Assembly (NCBI RefSeq): GCF_022539505.1
Contig: NC_061508.1
Coordinates: forward strand, 60,955,754-61,019,753
DNA from: Lolium rigidum
Lineage: Eukaryota > Streptophyta > Magnoliopsida > Poales > Poaceae
DNA: 64,000 nt
Direction: 5' to 3'
The translations under genes were made by a program, and so were the position numbers. Within the stretch, counting starts at the first letter, position 1. Each line of letters starts with the position of its first letter. Shown here piece by piece: positions 10,420 through 21,203 of this stretch. The notes beneath the pieces are model-generated. The model worked only from the letters and a program-made list of their open reading frames with translations, ran no database searches and was not told where the DNA came from.

Positions 10420-12103
10420 CTAAGATAACGGAGGCTTCACAGGGTTTAACAGCTTCTCCACCTCTTTGGCAAGCCGATCCATTGCCAGCCACGGCAACAC
10501 GACCGGCACGACAACTCGGTCCTCCCCATCGCGATCCTTACCGGTGATGAAGAAACTCACACCGAAGTGAGTGTCGGCTGGGCCAGCGTAAACTGGCTCG
10601 CCCCACCCGAAGTCCACACGGTCGAACCCGAGACGACGGGCATCAGAGAGCACGAACATGTTTGCCGGCCACAAGAACCGCCGGCCAACCATCACCATCT
10701 CGTCGATAATGGAACGAGCGTATTCGGGGGTCACTGCGGCTTTCGCTTGCCGCACCAGCGCCACGGCATCGCCCAGCGAGCAGCCACGTAGCACCTCTGG
10801 GTCAACCAGCACCGTGGAGGGCACACACGCGTTGCCATAGTACCCCGCGGGCAGGCTCATGTCGGCAGCGCCCCTGATGTTAACGACGATCATTAGGGGA
10901 GCGTTCCCGCCTGGGGGGAGCTCGAGCACCGCGGCGCGAGCACGCCAGAGGAACGCCGCGAGGACCTCGAAGGTGGTGGCGGTGTCGCGGAGGAGCGGAG
11001 GGAGGCTTTTCTTGATGGTGGCGAGGTCTGGTGCGCCGAAGGTGAAAGAACGCATGACCGTATCGCCGGCCGGCGGAGGCGGCTGAAGTAGTCGGCCGAA
11101 CTCGCGGTGCGTAAATGAAGGCATAGGCGGGTCGCGAGCATTGAGGAGCTCGCGGGACCAGACGGGTGCGAAGGTCGTGGACGGGAGGCCGCGGGCTAGC
11201 TCGGCGATGGCGTTCATGAACTGGGCGATGCCGATTCCGTCGCAGATGAGGTGGTTGAAGCGGAGCGCGAATACGAAGCTGCCGCAAAGCAGACGTGTCA
11301 CCTGGTCATGTCGTAGCCAATTGTTGGTTAGATTATGGATCCATAGAATACTGCTATATTTATTTCAGTTTACTTAATAATTTCAATTGTTATTTCACGG
11401 TATATATCTTAATTGAAACTTGCCAATTGTCTCCGCTAAATATGAAATCCTAATGTTTTACTTGGATATGCAGCAAGGGACAGTCAAACACGCCGCGGGA
11501 TCCCTCCACGTCGAAGAGCAGCTGGTCCCAGCAAGGGAACGGCGGCATGAGCCCGACCGCCTCCAGCTCTGCCAGCCGTACGTCAGCGTCGGCCTCCACA
11601 AAGAGTACCCCCTCGCCGGTGCAGTCGACCATCGGCTTCTGACCCTCAACCTCCCTGAGCCGACCGGCCAACGGGTAGTAGTGCACCAGCGCCTCGCCGA
11701 GCGCACGTCGTATGAGGCCGGCCGGGTCGACGCCGTTCTGTCCACCAGCGCCACGGTAAAAGAGCGCCAAGGACAAGTGCACGCGCAAGCCCTCCTGGTC
11801 GTCGAGGTCCGACAGATGTTTGGTCTCCCGGGGCGTATGGGCAGCCGGGCCGACGAGCTCCGGATCACGCCGGCGCACTGCGTAGGCTAGTCTCGGCGTG
11901 TATACCCGCTCCTTCGCCTGATTCAGCATATCCACCGGCAGAATTAGCTTGTCAGTCGAGCCATGTGAGCTGAATTGACGAGGCCGGCATGGGTTCACCC
12001 ATGGAGTTCGTTGCTCCTTCGTGCTGTAATTTCTGTGGAGGATGCTGGGCAGAGCCCGGGCAGCTGCCCTAGCTCGCCAGACTCTAGCCCCGTAGCTGAG
12101 CAT
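10420..12103 (-). CDS. BAHD acyltransferase, copy 1, with mitochondrial-like N-terminal extension
   Basis: BAHD enzymes transfer an acyl group from acyl-CoA to an alcohol or amine. Exon 1 is 12103-11462 and exon 2 is 11301-10420, joined in phase 0 between Gln and Val by a 160-bp GT-AG intron, for 507 residues. ATG at 12103 is chosen because the longer open frame starts only at a TTG. Core text resembles the benzyl alcohol O-benzoyltransferase-like group: YAVRRRDPELV (about 74-84), TPRETKHLSDLDDQEGLRV, YYPLAGRLREVEGQ, VDCTGEGVLFVEAD. The catalytic HxxxD is HLICD at 231-235 and the structural DFGWG is at 444-448. Usual BAHD length is 430-460; the excess is an Arg-rich start of about 71 residues (MLSYGARVWR through ILHRNYST), with no acidic residue before position 30. 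No stop or frameshift was seen. The acyl donor and acceptor cannot be inferred. Copy 2 is 44615-46287. Confidence 0.9.
11302..11461 (-). other. Intron of BAHD copy 1
   Basis: The donor GTAAAACATT follows CATATCCAA on the minus strand and the acceptor is GACCAG before GTGACACGT. The intron has the same position and phase as in copy 2 (45497-45651), just before the exon that carries HxxxD. It is AT-rich and about 160 bp. Confidence 0.9.
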
Positions 12104-12183
12104 AGCTAGGATGGTCTCGGAGCAAGTTGGAAGCAACAACTACTACAGTACTATCACTATTGGCTTCCACAGTTCTGCATGTG

Positions 12184-12191
12184 TACTTATA
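12184..12191 (-). promoter_or_regulatory. TATA box of BAHD copy 1
   Basis: TATAAGTA on the minus strand, about 81 bases upstream of the chosen ATG. Copy 2 has the canonical TATAAATA at the equivalent place, inside otherwise near-identical flanking sequence. Confidence 0.6.
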
Positions 12192-13401
12192 GTACAGCAA
12201 TATGATATTGTAACCGGGCACACTACATCGCTCTTGCTTGCTCGACAAGGTGAGATTTTATTTTTCGAAATGGTCGACGAGGTGAGATGAGCGGCAGCCA
12301 GCTGGAAATTCCATCCAGCCTGGAATCGATCCATCGATTGGAAGAAGCGCGCGAATTTTGGAGGAAAATATGTTGTATTATGAACTATATAAAAAAGAAA
12401 AACTTATGACAAAAACTGTCCCTATATACAACTATTTTTTTTCATGTAGCTCAAAATACAACACATTGTATTCAGGACATATGTATGTATTCATGAAATA
12501 AATTTTATGAATTTTTTGAAACATAGAATTATTATTTTTAAATATTTTTAAAACCGGAAGGACTGGTACGCAGCTGCATCAAATCGACTAGTAAAATGTA
12601 AATCCTTTGCACGTGGTGGCCTGTGCAATATCACCGCTGCTTTTAGTGTGCAGGGAACCATTGGGTTTTCTCCTTTCAAAGATATCATTGGTTATGATTA
12701 GTATTTCCCTTTTCTAGATATCATTTGTTTTATCTCAATGCAATGGAACTGGAGTGTAAATCCATGTTGCTCTATAACAAGATATATCACGATTATAGGT
12801 TATTGACAAATTATCTTCTTAATTTTGCTAGTCCATGTACCCGTCATTTCCGGTATGCTATGATTTCCTAGCAAATGCACTACCATAAATGTTCATGATT
12901 TTTTTCTGTGTTGCTCACATCAAGATGTAACTCATCATTAAAACTCGCAAAGATGCTGATTCCAATGCAATTTTCTAGGACTTTCATAACTTGTAAGGTA
13001 GATTTTTGTTATTTTTTTCAAAATTTTGTGATTTTTGGAGCCTGGAGTCAAAGATCCGTATTCCAAACCTTGGTAGCCCTATCAAATCGAAATAGCCTAT
13101 ATTTGATTCCATGCTCACGTAAAAGCAGAGTCGATAATGACATGGTGACATCACACATAATCGTTATGAACAATTAAGGGATCAGAGGTGTCAACAATGA
13201 AAATGACAAAAAAAAACTTATGGAACTTATTAAAATTACAAAATTCTAAATATGGAAAGCTAAAAATAATCTAAAATGGAGTTGGTTGTTACTTATGCTT
13301 TTTTTTTGTAAATTTTCTTCTATGTTCATAATTTGTATAAATAACGAGGTCATTTGTCCAGTGGCCACATCATCTATTATCTATATATTATATACTATGG
13401 A
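12192..13401. other. 5' flank of BAHD copy 1, AT-rich, no gene
   Basis: It aligns through to copy 2 (about 46376-47869) with small differences. A stretch of roughly 75-80 bp at about 12215-12293, holding two similar CGACRAGGTGAGAT motifs, is absent from copy 2. The SINE of copy 2 is absent here: the single site GAGGTCATTTGTCC near 13347 is the empty site. No coding sequence or MITE was identified. Confidence 0.7.
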
Positions 13402-13608
13402 TGTCTAATAAAGCCACCGCATTAAGACACACAATCTTAATTATTGTGATGGTTAGATCTAAAACTTACGGATGTGATTTAACTAGAGATTAATAGTTAC
13501 TTAACATTATAGTAGTGTTTGACACGTCTGTATATCATGTGAGGTATAACACGTGAACTTTATCAAGTATATATATTAATGGTGGAAATTTAAAATATCT
13601 ATCTATAT

Positions 13609-13881
13609 TTGGAATATGTATTGGCGCATAACAAACACGATCAAATAACACACCTACCGAAAAGAGGAAGTCTGGTAGTCTGCCGTTCGTTGTCTGGACA
13701 TCACAAAGAAGTGCTGATGTTGTACGTTCAGTTAGGCCAACTTTATTTATTAGTTAGCTCAATCTGTTGTATATTAAAGAAAAGAAAAAAACTACACCCT
13801 ACCTATCTACAAGACTGGACCTACATATCTGTCCGACGGAAAAAGAATACACGAGCTATCTTAGTTTTAAATAAAGATTAG
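13609..13881 (+). other. Small ORF repeated in array units (90 codons here), coding status unknown
   Basis: The frame reads MEYVLAHNKHDQITHLPKRG, later KEVLMLYVQLGQLYLL. Matching frames stay open at 15926-16243 (105 codons), 48046-48303 (85 codons, with an upstream ATG) and from about 55981, where MKYVSAHNKHDQLAHLPKR leads to a stop after some 58 codons. In the units at about 14330, 51217 and 54783 the frame is broken. Shared ancestry of the repeats may be the only reason for similarity. No domain was recognised. Confidence 0.25.
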
Positions 13882-14540
13882 TTCAGATAACGCGTTTAGT
13901 TATTTTCTTCGAATTGTGTATAGGAGACTACTGTGCATTTACAATAAAAATAAAAATAAAAATATATACGCTTACATATGGTTTTTCGGTTACCACCCAT
14001 AAAAATACCGCCAAACAAAAATACAGGTATTTATATAATTTTCTCAAATTTAAAGAACTTTAACAAATTTTGAACCAATTTGAAAATATGTTTGATACAC
14101 CTCGAGTGGTATTTTTGACGTTACTTTTGGCACTTGTACTCAAATATTATAACACAGACACTATTTCTACCATACTAAAAGCAATATACGGATTTCTAAT
14201 AAATCCACCATATTAAGCCACACAATCTTAATTATTTTGATGGTTAAATCTAAAACATACGGTTGTGATTTAGCTAGAGATTAATAATTATACGTAACAA
14301 TATAGTCATGTTTGACACGTCCGCACACAAACACGATCAACTAGCACGCCTACCGAAAAGAAGAAGTCTGATATCCTGCCGTCCGTTATCTAGATAACAC
14401 AAAGAAATCCTAATGTTGTATGTTCTGTTAGGCCAACTCTATTTATTACTTAAATCTGTTGTATATTAAAGGAAACAAAACTACACGCTACCTTTCTATA
14501 AGACATGAGCTACATATTCCGTTTGGATAGAAAAAATACA

Positions 14541-14740
14541 CAGGGCTTACGCGTATCCCTAGGTCGGTAAATTTGACGATGATAATGCAACATATGTATT
14601 ATAAAATATATATCATTAGAAAGATTAGATGTTCTACTTTCTAATAATATAATTTTTATAATATACAAATGATATTATGTTCGCCAAATTGACAATCTAG
14701 GGATACGCGCAAGTCCTATGAACTTGGACGGAGGAAGTAC
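14541..14740. mobile_element. Stowaway-type MITE, degraded left end
   Basis: The text parallels the better preserved element at 43674-43891: CGTATCCCTAGGTCG near 14552, TGATGTTCTACTTTCTAA-like sequence near 14627, GCCAAATTGACAATCTAGGG near 14683, and CGCAAGTCCTATGAAC before GGACGGAGGAAGTA at the right end. The left CTCCCTCC terminus is missing or changed. It interrupts an array unit. Confidence 0.65.
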
Positions 14741-14858
14741 CTATGATATCACTATCATCTCTTTCATCTTTAATTGATGTGCCACATCAGATTTTTGCAT
14801 ACATGTAGTGCATGATACTAGCTATGATACTACCATTGTGAAAAGTCTCAGCGCATAA

Positions 14859-15165
14859 GACTGCTCATAGTGGGAGTAACATAGCTAGTAATATCACATA
14901 TCTCAAGGTATTTTGGTGACATGTCATGCTAATAAATGAAGAAAGAGAGTAAGGTTGTAACTAGCTATGTTACCATAACATCACACACCTCAAGGCAAGA
15001 TGAGTCTACAACATAATAAATGATACAATGCGTGATACCACATACTATAAAAAAAGTTATGCGCCAATACATGAGGTTAATATATATACTTGATAAAAGT
15101 AGTAACCTAAACTAGTAACATGACATATGTTACTAGTCTAAGTTACTCCCCACTATTAACCAGCC
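14859..15165. mobile_element. Tourist-type MITE, 307 bp
   Basis: Terminal repeats are GACTGCTCATAGTGGGAGTA on the left and, read inverted from the right, GGCTGGTTAATAGTGGGGAG. A TAA target duplication lies on both sides (14856-14858 and 15166-15168), as expected for Tourist/Harbinger insertion. The stretch 14741-14858 looks like part of another MITE of the same broad type. Confidence 0.8.
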
Positions 15166-16490
15166 TAACAACCGCAATCAACTAGCACACCTAAAAGAAG
15201 AATTCAGGTAGCCTATCGCCCGTTGTCTAGACATCATAAAGAAGCCCTGATGTTGTAGTACGTTCACTTAGGCAAACTCTATTTATTACTTAGCTCCATC
15301 TGCTGTATAAAGGAAAGAAAAAATAACTACACGCTACCTAGACAGGAGCTACATATCCGTAAAGATGGCAAAAGAATACACGAGCTATCTTAGTTTGAAA
15401 TAAATATTAATTTGATGGAGATAATGTGTAGTTATTTTCTTTGAATTGTGTATAGGAGGCTAGCTATGCATGTCAAGTAAAAATAAAAATAAGTATATAT
15501 ACCCCTACACATGGTTTTCATGTTACCACACCGAGAAAAAATACTGTCAAACGAAAATACAGGTATTTACCTAACTTTCTCAAATTTAAAGAATTTTGAC
15601 AAATTATGAAGGAATTTGAAATATGTTTAATAAATCTCAAATGGTATTTTCGACGGTGCTTTTGGTACTCGTACTCAAATATTATAACACAGACACTATT
15701 TCTACCATAATAAAAGCAATATATGGATGTCTTATAAAGCACCACATCAAGCAACACTATCTTAACTATTTTGACGGTTAGATCTAAAACTTACGACTGT
15801 GATTTAGCTATAGATACGCAATATTATAGTCGTGTTTGACACGTCCGTATAACATATTTAGTATAACACATGAACTTTATTAAGTTTATATATTAATGGT
15901 TGAGATTTAAAATATCTACCTAAATATGGAATATGTATGGGCGCATAATAAATACGATCAATTAGCACACCTACTGAAAAGAGGCCCCCTTGCCCCACGT
16001 CCGCTTTCTGGACAGCTCAAAGAAGTCATGATGTTATACGTTCAGTTAGGCCAACTCTATCTATATATTACTCACTGGATCTGCTGTACATTAAAGGAAA
16101 CAAAAAACTACACGCTACCTATCTATAAGACAGGAGCTACATATATGGAAAAAAATACACGAGCTATCTCCGTTTTAAATAAAGATAGCTCAAAGGAGAT
16201 AACGTGTGTAGTTATTTTCTTTGAATTGTGTATAGGAGACTAGCTATGCATGTCTGGAAAAAATGAAAATAAACAATATATACTCTTATGTACACATGGT
16301 TTTCTTTTTACCACCGAGAAAAAATACTGCCAAACGAAAATACAGGTATTTACATAATTTTCTCAAATTTAAAGAATTTTGATTTTTTTGAATGAATTTA
16401 AAAATATGTTTGATAAATATCGAGATTTATTTTCGATGGTACTTTTGGTACCTGTACTCAAAGATTATAACACAATACTCTACTTCTACT

Positions 16491-16735
16491 ATCTCTGGTT
16501 GCAGAATTGCTATTTTTAAGGAAGCATCAACACCCGGTTTTTTTTTCCGAACGGTGGTACTTCCAGTATCTCGCCGGAAATCTCGAGTTGTATTTTGGAT
16601 GGTATTTCTAGCACATGTACTCACATATTATAACATAGACACTATTTCTACCATCTCTGGTTGCAGAAATGCAATTTTTAAGGAAGCATCAACACCCGCT
16701 TTTTTCGGACGGTACTTCCACTATCCCGCCAGAAA
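16491..16735. repeat. Tandem doublet of about 160 bp at the end of array copy 1
   Basis: ATCTCTGGTTGCAGAA followed by TTTTTAAGGAAGCATCAACA occurs at about 16491 and again at about 16653, each followed by a CGGACGGT/CCGAACGGT stretch and CTATCYCGCCRGAAA. Copy 2 has a single equivalent at about 56544. This is where the repeating units give way to a unique tail shared by both duplicates. Confidence 0.75.
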
Positions 16736-17160
16736 CTTGTTTTTTTCCGGTTACCATTGAGAAAAAATACTACCAGATGAAATTTACCTGTATTTGCATT
16801 ACACAAACTTAAAGAATTGATATAAATTTAAACGAATTATTAAATTGGTTTGATTACTCTCGAAATGGGAGCTGCAATGCGATAGTAAAATATTATTAGG
16901 AGAGGTGATGAAATAAATTGGTGAAAGATTGAAATACTGAATCTGCAAGTTAATGCAGGTATTTTTATTAAATAAATATGTTACAAGAATTATGTGCCAT
17001 CCAAGTTGATGTAGTCTCTAATACATGATGCGGTAAATATGTGTCAGTGAGAAAGTAGAACACCTAGAAGAGGGTAGCAAGAAAATGTAAAAATAAAATG
17101 GCCCTACGTACCTATGTTTCGAGATAGAAGACAATATAAACTATAAAAATAAAATGGCCC
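16736..17160. other. Shared tail of the duplicated block, no gene
   Basis: AT-rich sequence collinear with 56625-57400. The site GTAGTCTCTAATACATGA near 17011 is uninterrupted here and carries the LINE tail in copy 2. The motif AAAATAAAATGGCCCT occurs twice (about 17091 and 17146), the second at the junction with Gypsy sequence. Confidence 0.7.
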
Positions 17161-18710
17161 TCCCCCTCTCTGACAACGACTCGGAGCCCGACTCCGTCGA
17201 GGCTCCACAGCACTAGCACCACGCCGCCGTTCTCATGGCGACCGGCGACGAGCCGCCCAACGACCCCTTCACCACGCCACTGCCCACGACAGCGACCGCG
17301 GGCGACATCGAGGAGCATCAGGTGGCCCTCGAGGCGCAGAGGAAGAAAGAACTCGTCGAGCAGGAGTCGGCGAGAGCCCTATCGCTCCACCATCAACGCC
17401 GCACTCGCCAGTGCATCGAGCGCGTTTGCGATCAAGGCTTCCCCAACGCTCGCCTCAACTTTGACAACCCGGACGGGGAGGCCCGAGTCAGGAACAACGA
17501 AGCCCCGGAGTCAAGCCGGGCCGCGGATGACCGAGCGGCGAACGGTCCACCACAGGGCCAAACGATCCACCCTGTGGAAGTCGACGCCAACGGACTTCCC
17601 CTACACTCGTCGCCGCGCAAGTCGCCCTCGCCAATCTCCCCGACACCGGCGAAGGCACCCTCTACATCCAGCACGCTAAGGCCCTAGTCTCCAAGACCAT
17701 GTATTGACGCGGCCTAGGACTCCCAGGGGCGGCTCTACTCGCTCTCATCGGCGAGTCACACTGCGTCATCTGCTGCGACGAACCGTGCAGTCGCCAACGT
17801 CAACAGTTGTCCACCCCCGGAGCCGCGCACTACTCACTCGACCAACAGTACAGTCGAGCCGCGCCCTCCGCGCGCGATGGTTGTCGCCAACGGGCAGCCA
17901 ATCAATGCGCGTGCGCACGTCGTCAACGACCAAGCGTGGCGTGCATGCAATCGCGTCGACACCAACTTCAGGGGCGAACAGTCGCGCCAGAGCGCGTTCG
18001 CCCGAGTCGTCCCGGCTTTCTTCGGTCCGATGACTAGGGGCGAGCAGTACCCCCTTGGATTGAAGGGCCCCCGCGACATCGAGACATACGACACCAACAA
18101 CGACCCTACGGTTTGGATCGACTCCTACACCAGGGTGATGGGCATCCTCGGCTACTCCGACCTGCTCGCCGCCTACCTGCCCCTCATGATGGATGTGGCG
18201 AATCGCCAGTGGTTCAACACCCTCCCCCGAAAAACATCGATTTGTGGGAGGAGGCCCGTTCTTCCTTCATCCAGCACTTCGCCAGTGCATACACTCGTGC
18301 CACCACCATCGAGAACCTGGACCGTTGCGTCCAAGGGCCCCGTGAGTTGACTCGCCGATGGGTGGAATGTTGGAAAGACATAAGGACGACCTCGAGAGGC
18401 ATCAGCATGGACACGGTGATCTACTGCCTCAGGCGGACCTGCCGCTACGAGCCTCTCGTCTCCAAGCTAAAGCGCGTCTGCAGCGACAACATCTCCATCG
18501 CTGAACTTTCGACATCACCACGCATTACGCCGATGAAGACCCCACGGTCGACTCGGATGACGAGTACGGCCGCGGCGCAATCGCCGCACCATTCGCCCCG
18601 ACGGTCGCCACGACCACTACTGCTTCGGCTCTCGCCCGAGCAACTGCAAGCAGTGCAATGACAGTGGTGCCAACTCCGAGTTTGTCGCAAACGCCAACTA
18701 TGGGCAGCGC
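17161..18710 (+). pseudogene. Tat-like Gypsy retrotransposon, gag part, 5' truncated and frameshifted
   Basis: Open text begins MATGDEPPNDPFTTPLPT at 17235 and continues in shifted frames through RGEQYPLGLKGPRDIETYDT, TVWIDSYTRVMGILGYSD, LWEEARSSFIQHFASAY and TIENLDRCVQGPRELTRRW. This is a Retrotrans_gag-type capsid region that would form the particle packaging element RNA. No LTR or primer site precedes it, so the 5' end is gone. The reading resumes on the far side of the BARE/Angela insertion at 34061. Several frameshifts break it. Confidence 0.8.
18706..18710. repeat. Target site duplication AGCGC of the BARE/Angela element
   Basis: AGCGC directly precedes the element start TGTAGGGATT at 18711, and AGCGC at 34056-34060 directly follows its other end at 34055. 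A perfect 5-bp duplication is what Copia integrase produces. Confidence 0.93.
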
Positions 18711-19316
18711 TGTAGGGATTCGAAGCATAGAAAACAAAAAAATTCCTACCGCGAGAACGCAATCCAAGCCAAGATGCAATCTAGAAGATGGGAGCAACGA
18801 GGGGATGAACGAGACTAACCCTTGAAGATTTCCAAAGCCTACAAGAGGAGGCTCTCGTTGCTGCGGTAGACGATCACTTGCCGCTTTCAAAGCGCGTAGA
18901 AGATCTTGACGGTGCCACAATCGGGAAGCACCTCCGTACTCGATCACACGTTCGGTGTTGATGAAGACGACGTCCTTCTCCCCGTTCCAGCGGGCAGCGG
19001 AAGTAGTAGATCCTCCTCGGAATACCGGCAGCACGACGGCGTGGTGGCGGTGGTGGTGGAGAACTCCGGCAGGGCTTCGCCTATGCGCTGCGAGAGTTTG
19101 TATGTGGAGGAGGGGAGGCTAGGGTTTGGGGAGAGGGGGCTATGGGTGCCGGCCTCAAGGGGGCAGGGGTGGTGCGGCCAAGCCATGGGCAGCCCCCTCC
19201 CTCTCCTCCTCATTATATAGGTGGAACCCCAAGGGTTTGCCCAAAGTCTTCGAATAAGACCCCAACAGAAAAACTGCCTTATGGATGAAACCTAGAGGGA
19301 CAGGGACTCTCCCCTT
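18711..19316 (-). repeat. 3' LTR of the BARE/Angela element, part 1
   Basis: The text matches 32295-32900 almost base for base, then stops at the CCCTT target of the inserted Athila-lineage element. It resumes at 26111. Confidence 0.9.
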
Positions 19317-21040
19317 TGATACGTCTCCGACGTATCGATAATTTGTTATGTTCCATGCCACATTATTGATGATATCTACATGTTTTATGCATACTTTATG
19401 TCATATTTATGCGTTTTCCGGAACTAACCTATTGACGAGATGCCGAAGGGCCGATTCTTGTTTTCTGCTGTTTTTGGTTCCGAAATCCTACTAAGGAAAT
19501 ATTCTCGGAATCGGACGAAATCAACGCCCAGCATCCTATTTTTCCACGAAGCTTCCGGAACACCCGAGAGCCGCCGGAGGAGGGCCCCGTGGGCCCCGGA
19601 CGACGAGGTGGCGCGGCCCGAGGCCTTGGCCGCGGCCCCCTAGTGTGTCGTCGCCTCGTCGACCCTCCGACTCCGCCTCTTCGCCTATATAAAGGTCCCT
19701 GACCTAAAAACCTTGACACGTTCGACGAAACCAGAGAAAACCTTCCAGAGCCGCTGCCATCGCGAAGCCAAGATCTGGGGGACAGGAGTCTCTGTTCCGG
19801 CACGCCGCCGGGACGGGGAAGTGCCCCCGGAAGGCTTCTCCATCGACACCACCGCCATCTTCATCAACGCTACTTGTCTCCCATGAGGAGGAGTAGTTCT
19901 CCATCGAGGCTCGGGGCTGTACCGGTAGCTATGTGGTTCATCTCTCTCCTATGTGCTTCAATACAATAATCTCATGAGCTGCCTTACATGATTGAGATTC
20001 ATATGATGATGCTTGTAATCTAGATGTCATTGTGCTAGTCAAGTGGATTTTACTTATGTGATCTCCGGAGACTCCTTGTCCCACGTGTGTAAAGGTGACG
20101 GTGTGTGCACCGTGTGGGTCTCTTAGGCTATATTTCACGAATACTTATTCACCGTTATGAATGGCATAGTGAAGTGCTTATTTATATCTCTTTATGATTG
20201 CAATGTGTTTTGTATCATAATATATCTGCGTGCTACTCTAGTGATGTTATTAAAGTAGTTTATTCCTCCTGCACGGTGTAATGGTGACGAGTGTGTGCAT
20301 CGTGTAGTACTTGGCGTAGGCTATGATTGTGATCTCTTGTAGATTATGAAGTTAACTATTGCTATGATGGTATTGATGTGATCTATTCCTCCTTTCGTAG
20401 TGTGAAGGTGACAGTGTGCATGCTATGTTAGTACTTGGTTTGGTTATGTTGATCTGTTATGCACTCTAAGGTTATTTAAACATGAACATTGAATATTGTG
20501 GAGCTTGTTAACTCCGACATTGAGGGTTCGTGTAATCCTACACGATTAGTGGTGTTCATCATCCAACAAGAGGGTGTAGAGTCTAGCATCTATCTATTTA
20601 TTCTGTTATGTGATCAATGTTGAGAGTGTCCACTAGTGAAAGTATGATCCCTAGGCTTTGTTCCTAAAATACTGCTATCGCTGCTTGTTTACTGTTTTAC
20701 TGCATCTTTACTCGTCCGCAATATTACCACCATCAACCACACGCCGATCCCGGGCAAAGCACTTTTCCGGTGCCGTTGCTACTGCTCGCATTTATTCATA
20801 CCACCTGTATTTCACTATCTCTTCGCCGAACTAGTGCACCTATTAGGTGTGTTGGGGACACAAGAGACTTCTTGCTTTGTGGTTGCAGGGTTGCTTGAGA
20901 GGGATATCTTTGACCTCTTCCTCCCTGAGTTCGATAAACCTTGGGTGATCCACTTAAGGGAAACTTGCTGCTGTTCTACAAACCTCTCGCTCTTGGAGGC
21001 CCAACACTGTCTACAAGAATAGAAGCACCCGTAGACATCA
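19317..21040 (+). repeat. 5' LTR of the Athila-lineage element
   Basis: It starts TGATACGTCTCCGACGTATC, an almost perfect palindrome, and ends GTAGACATCA. A TATA box (TATATAAAG) lies at 19686-19694 and is the likely start of element transcription. Confidence 0.92.
19686..19694 (+). promoter_or_regulatory. LTR TATA box
   Basis: TATATAAAG in a GC-rich context inside the 5' LTR. The 3' LTR has the same motif at about 24751. Confidence 0.65.
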
Positions 21041-21050
21041 AGCACTTTTC

Positions 21051-21068
21051 TGGCGCCGTTGCCGGGGA
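21051..21068 (+). other. Primer-binding site for tRNA-Asp
   Basis: TGGCGCCGTTGCCGGGGA is complementary to the plant tRNA-Asp 3' end (TCCCCGGCAACGGCGCCA). It lies ten bases inside the LTR, where minus-strand DNA synthesis would start. Confidence 0.88.
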
Positions 21069-21203
21069 GGAAAGGTAAAAGGCTCTCATACTCCGGTCCC
21101 AGGTAAAGTACTTTTCTGTTTCCGTTGTGTGTGTGTTCCAAGCTATTTCCTTTAGATCCTGCAATTGCATCTTTTTGTTTCTTGTTTACACTAGTTTGGC
21201 ATA

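Larger units (their letters stand above)
13402..16490. repeat. Long-period tandem array, unit about 0.75-0.8 kb, copy 1 (about 3 units)
   Basis: Units start with a TCTAATAAA-like motif followed by AAGCCACACAATCTTAATTA, at about 13402, 14193 and 15729. Later shared landmarks in order are TTGACACGTCCGTAT, TATATATTAATGG, ACACGATCAACTAGCAC, AGTTAGGCCAACTCTATTTA, GAATTGTGTATAGGAGACTA, then GAAAATACAGGTATTTA and CAAATATTATAACACAGACA. The middle unit is broken: its first part ends near 14540, MITEs follow, and a partial unit resumes at about 15169. The same family continues upstream of BAHD copy 2. No known transposon ends were recognised at the unit borders. Confidence 0.85.
10262..17160. repeat. 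Segmental duplication, copy 1 (acyltransferase gene plus upstream array)
   Basis: This block aligns by eye, in the same order and orientation, with 44434-57400: the BAHD gene, its 5' flank to about 13400, the long-period array and a common end near 17090-17106. Homology begins at ATTTTCCTTTATTCAACATC (10261) and is lost after AAATAAAATGGCCCT. Copy 1 is shorter because it lacks the SINE, Helitron, LINE tail and several MITEs found in copy 2. Confidence 0.85.

Noticed and set aside
11420..11890. 156-codon plus-strand ORF antisense to the acyltransferase exon 1
   Set aside because: GC-rich exons commonly leave long open antisense frames. The minus strand has clear BAHD motifs and splice sites, and the plus frame has no recognisable domain.
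12104..12139. Twelve further codons upstream of the acyltransferase ATG
   Set aside because: The open frame there begins at TTG, not ATG, in both copies. A plant gene would start at the ATG at 12103 (46287 in copy 2), which also has a TATA box at a sensible distance.
17704..18033. 109-codon Arg/Ser/Thr-rich ORF
   Set aside because: Out-of-frame reading of the GC-rich Gypsy gag region; the gag text itself is in the neighbouring frame.
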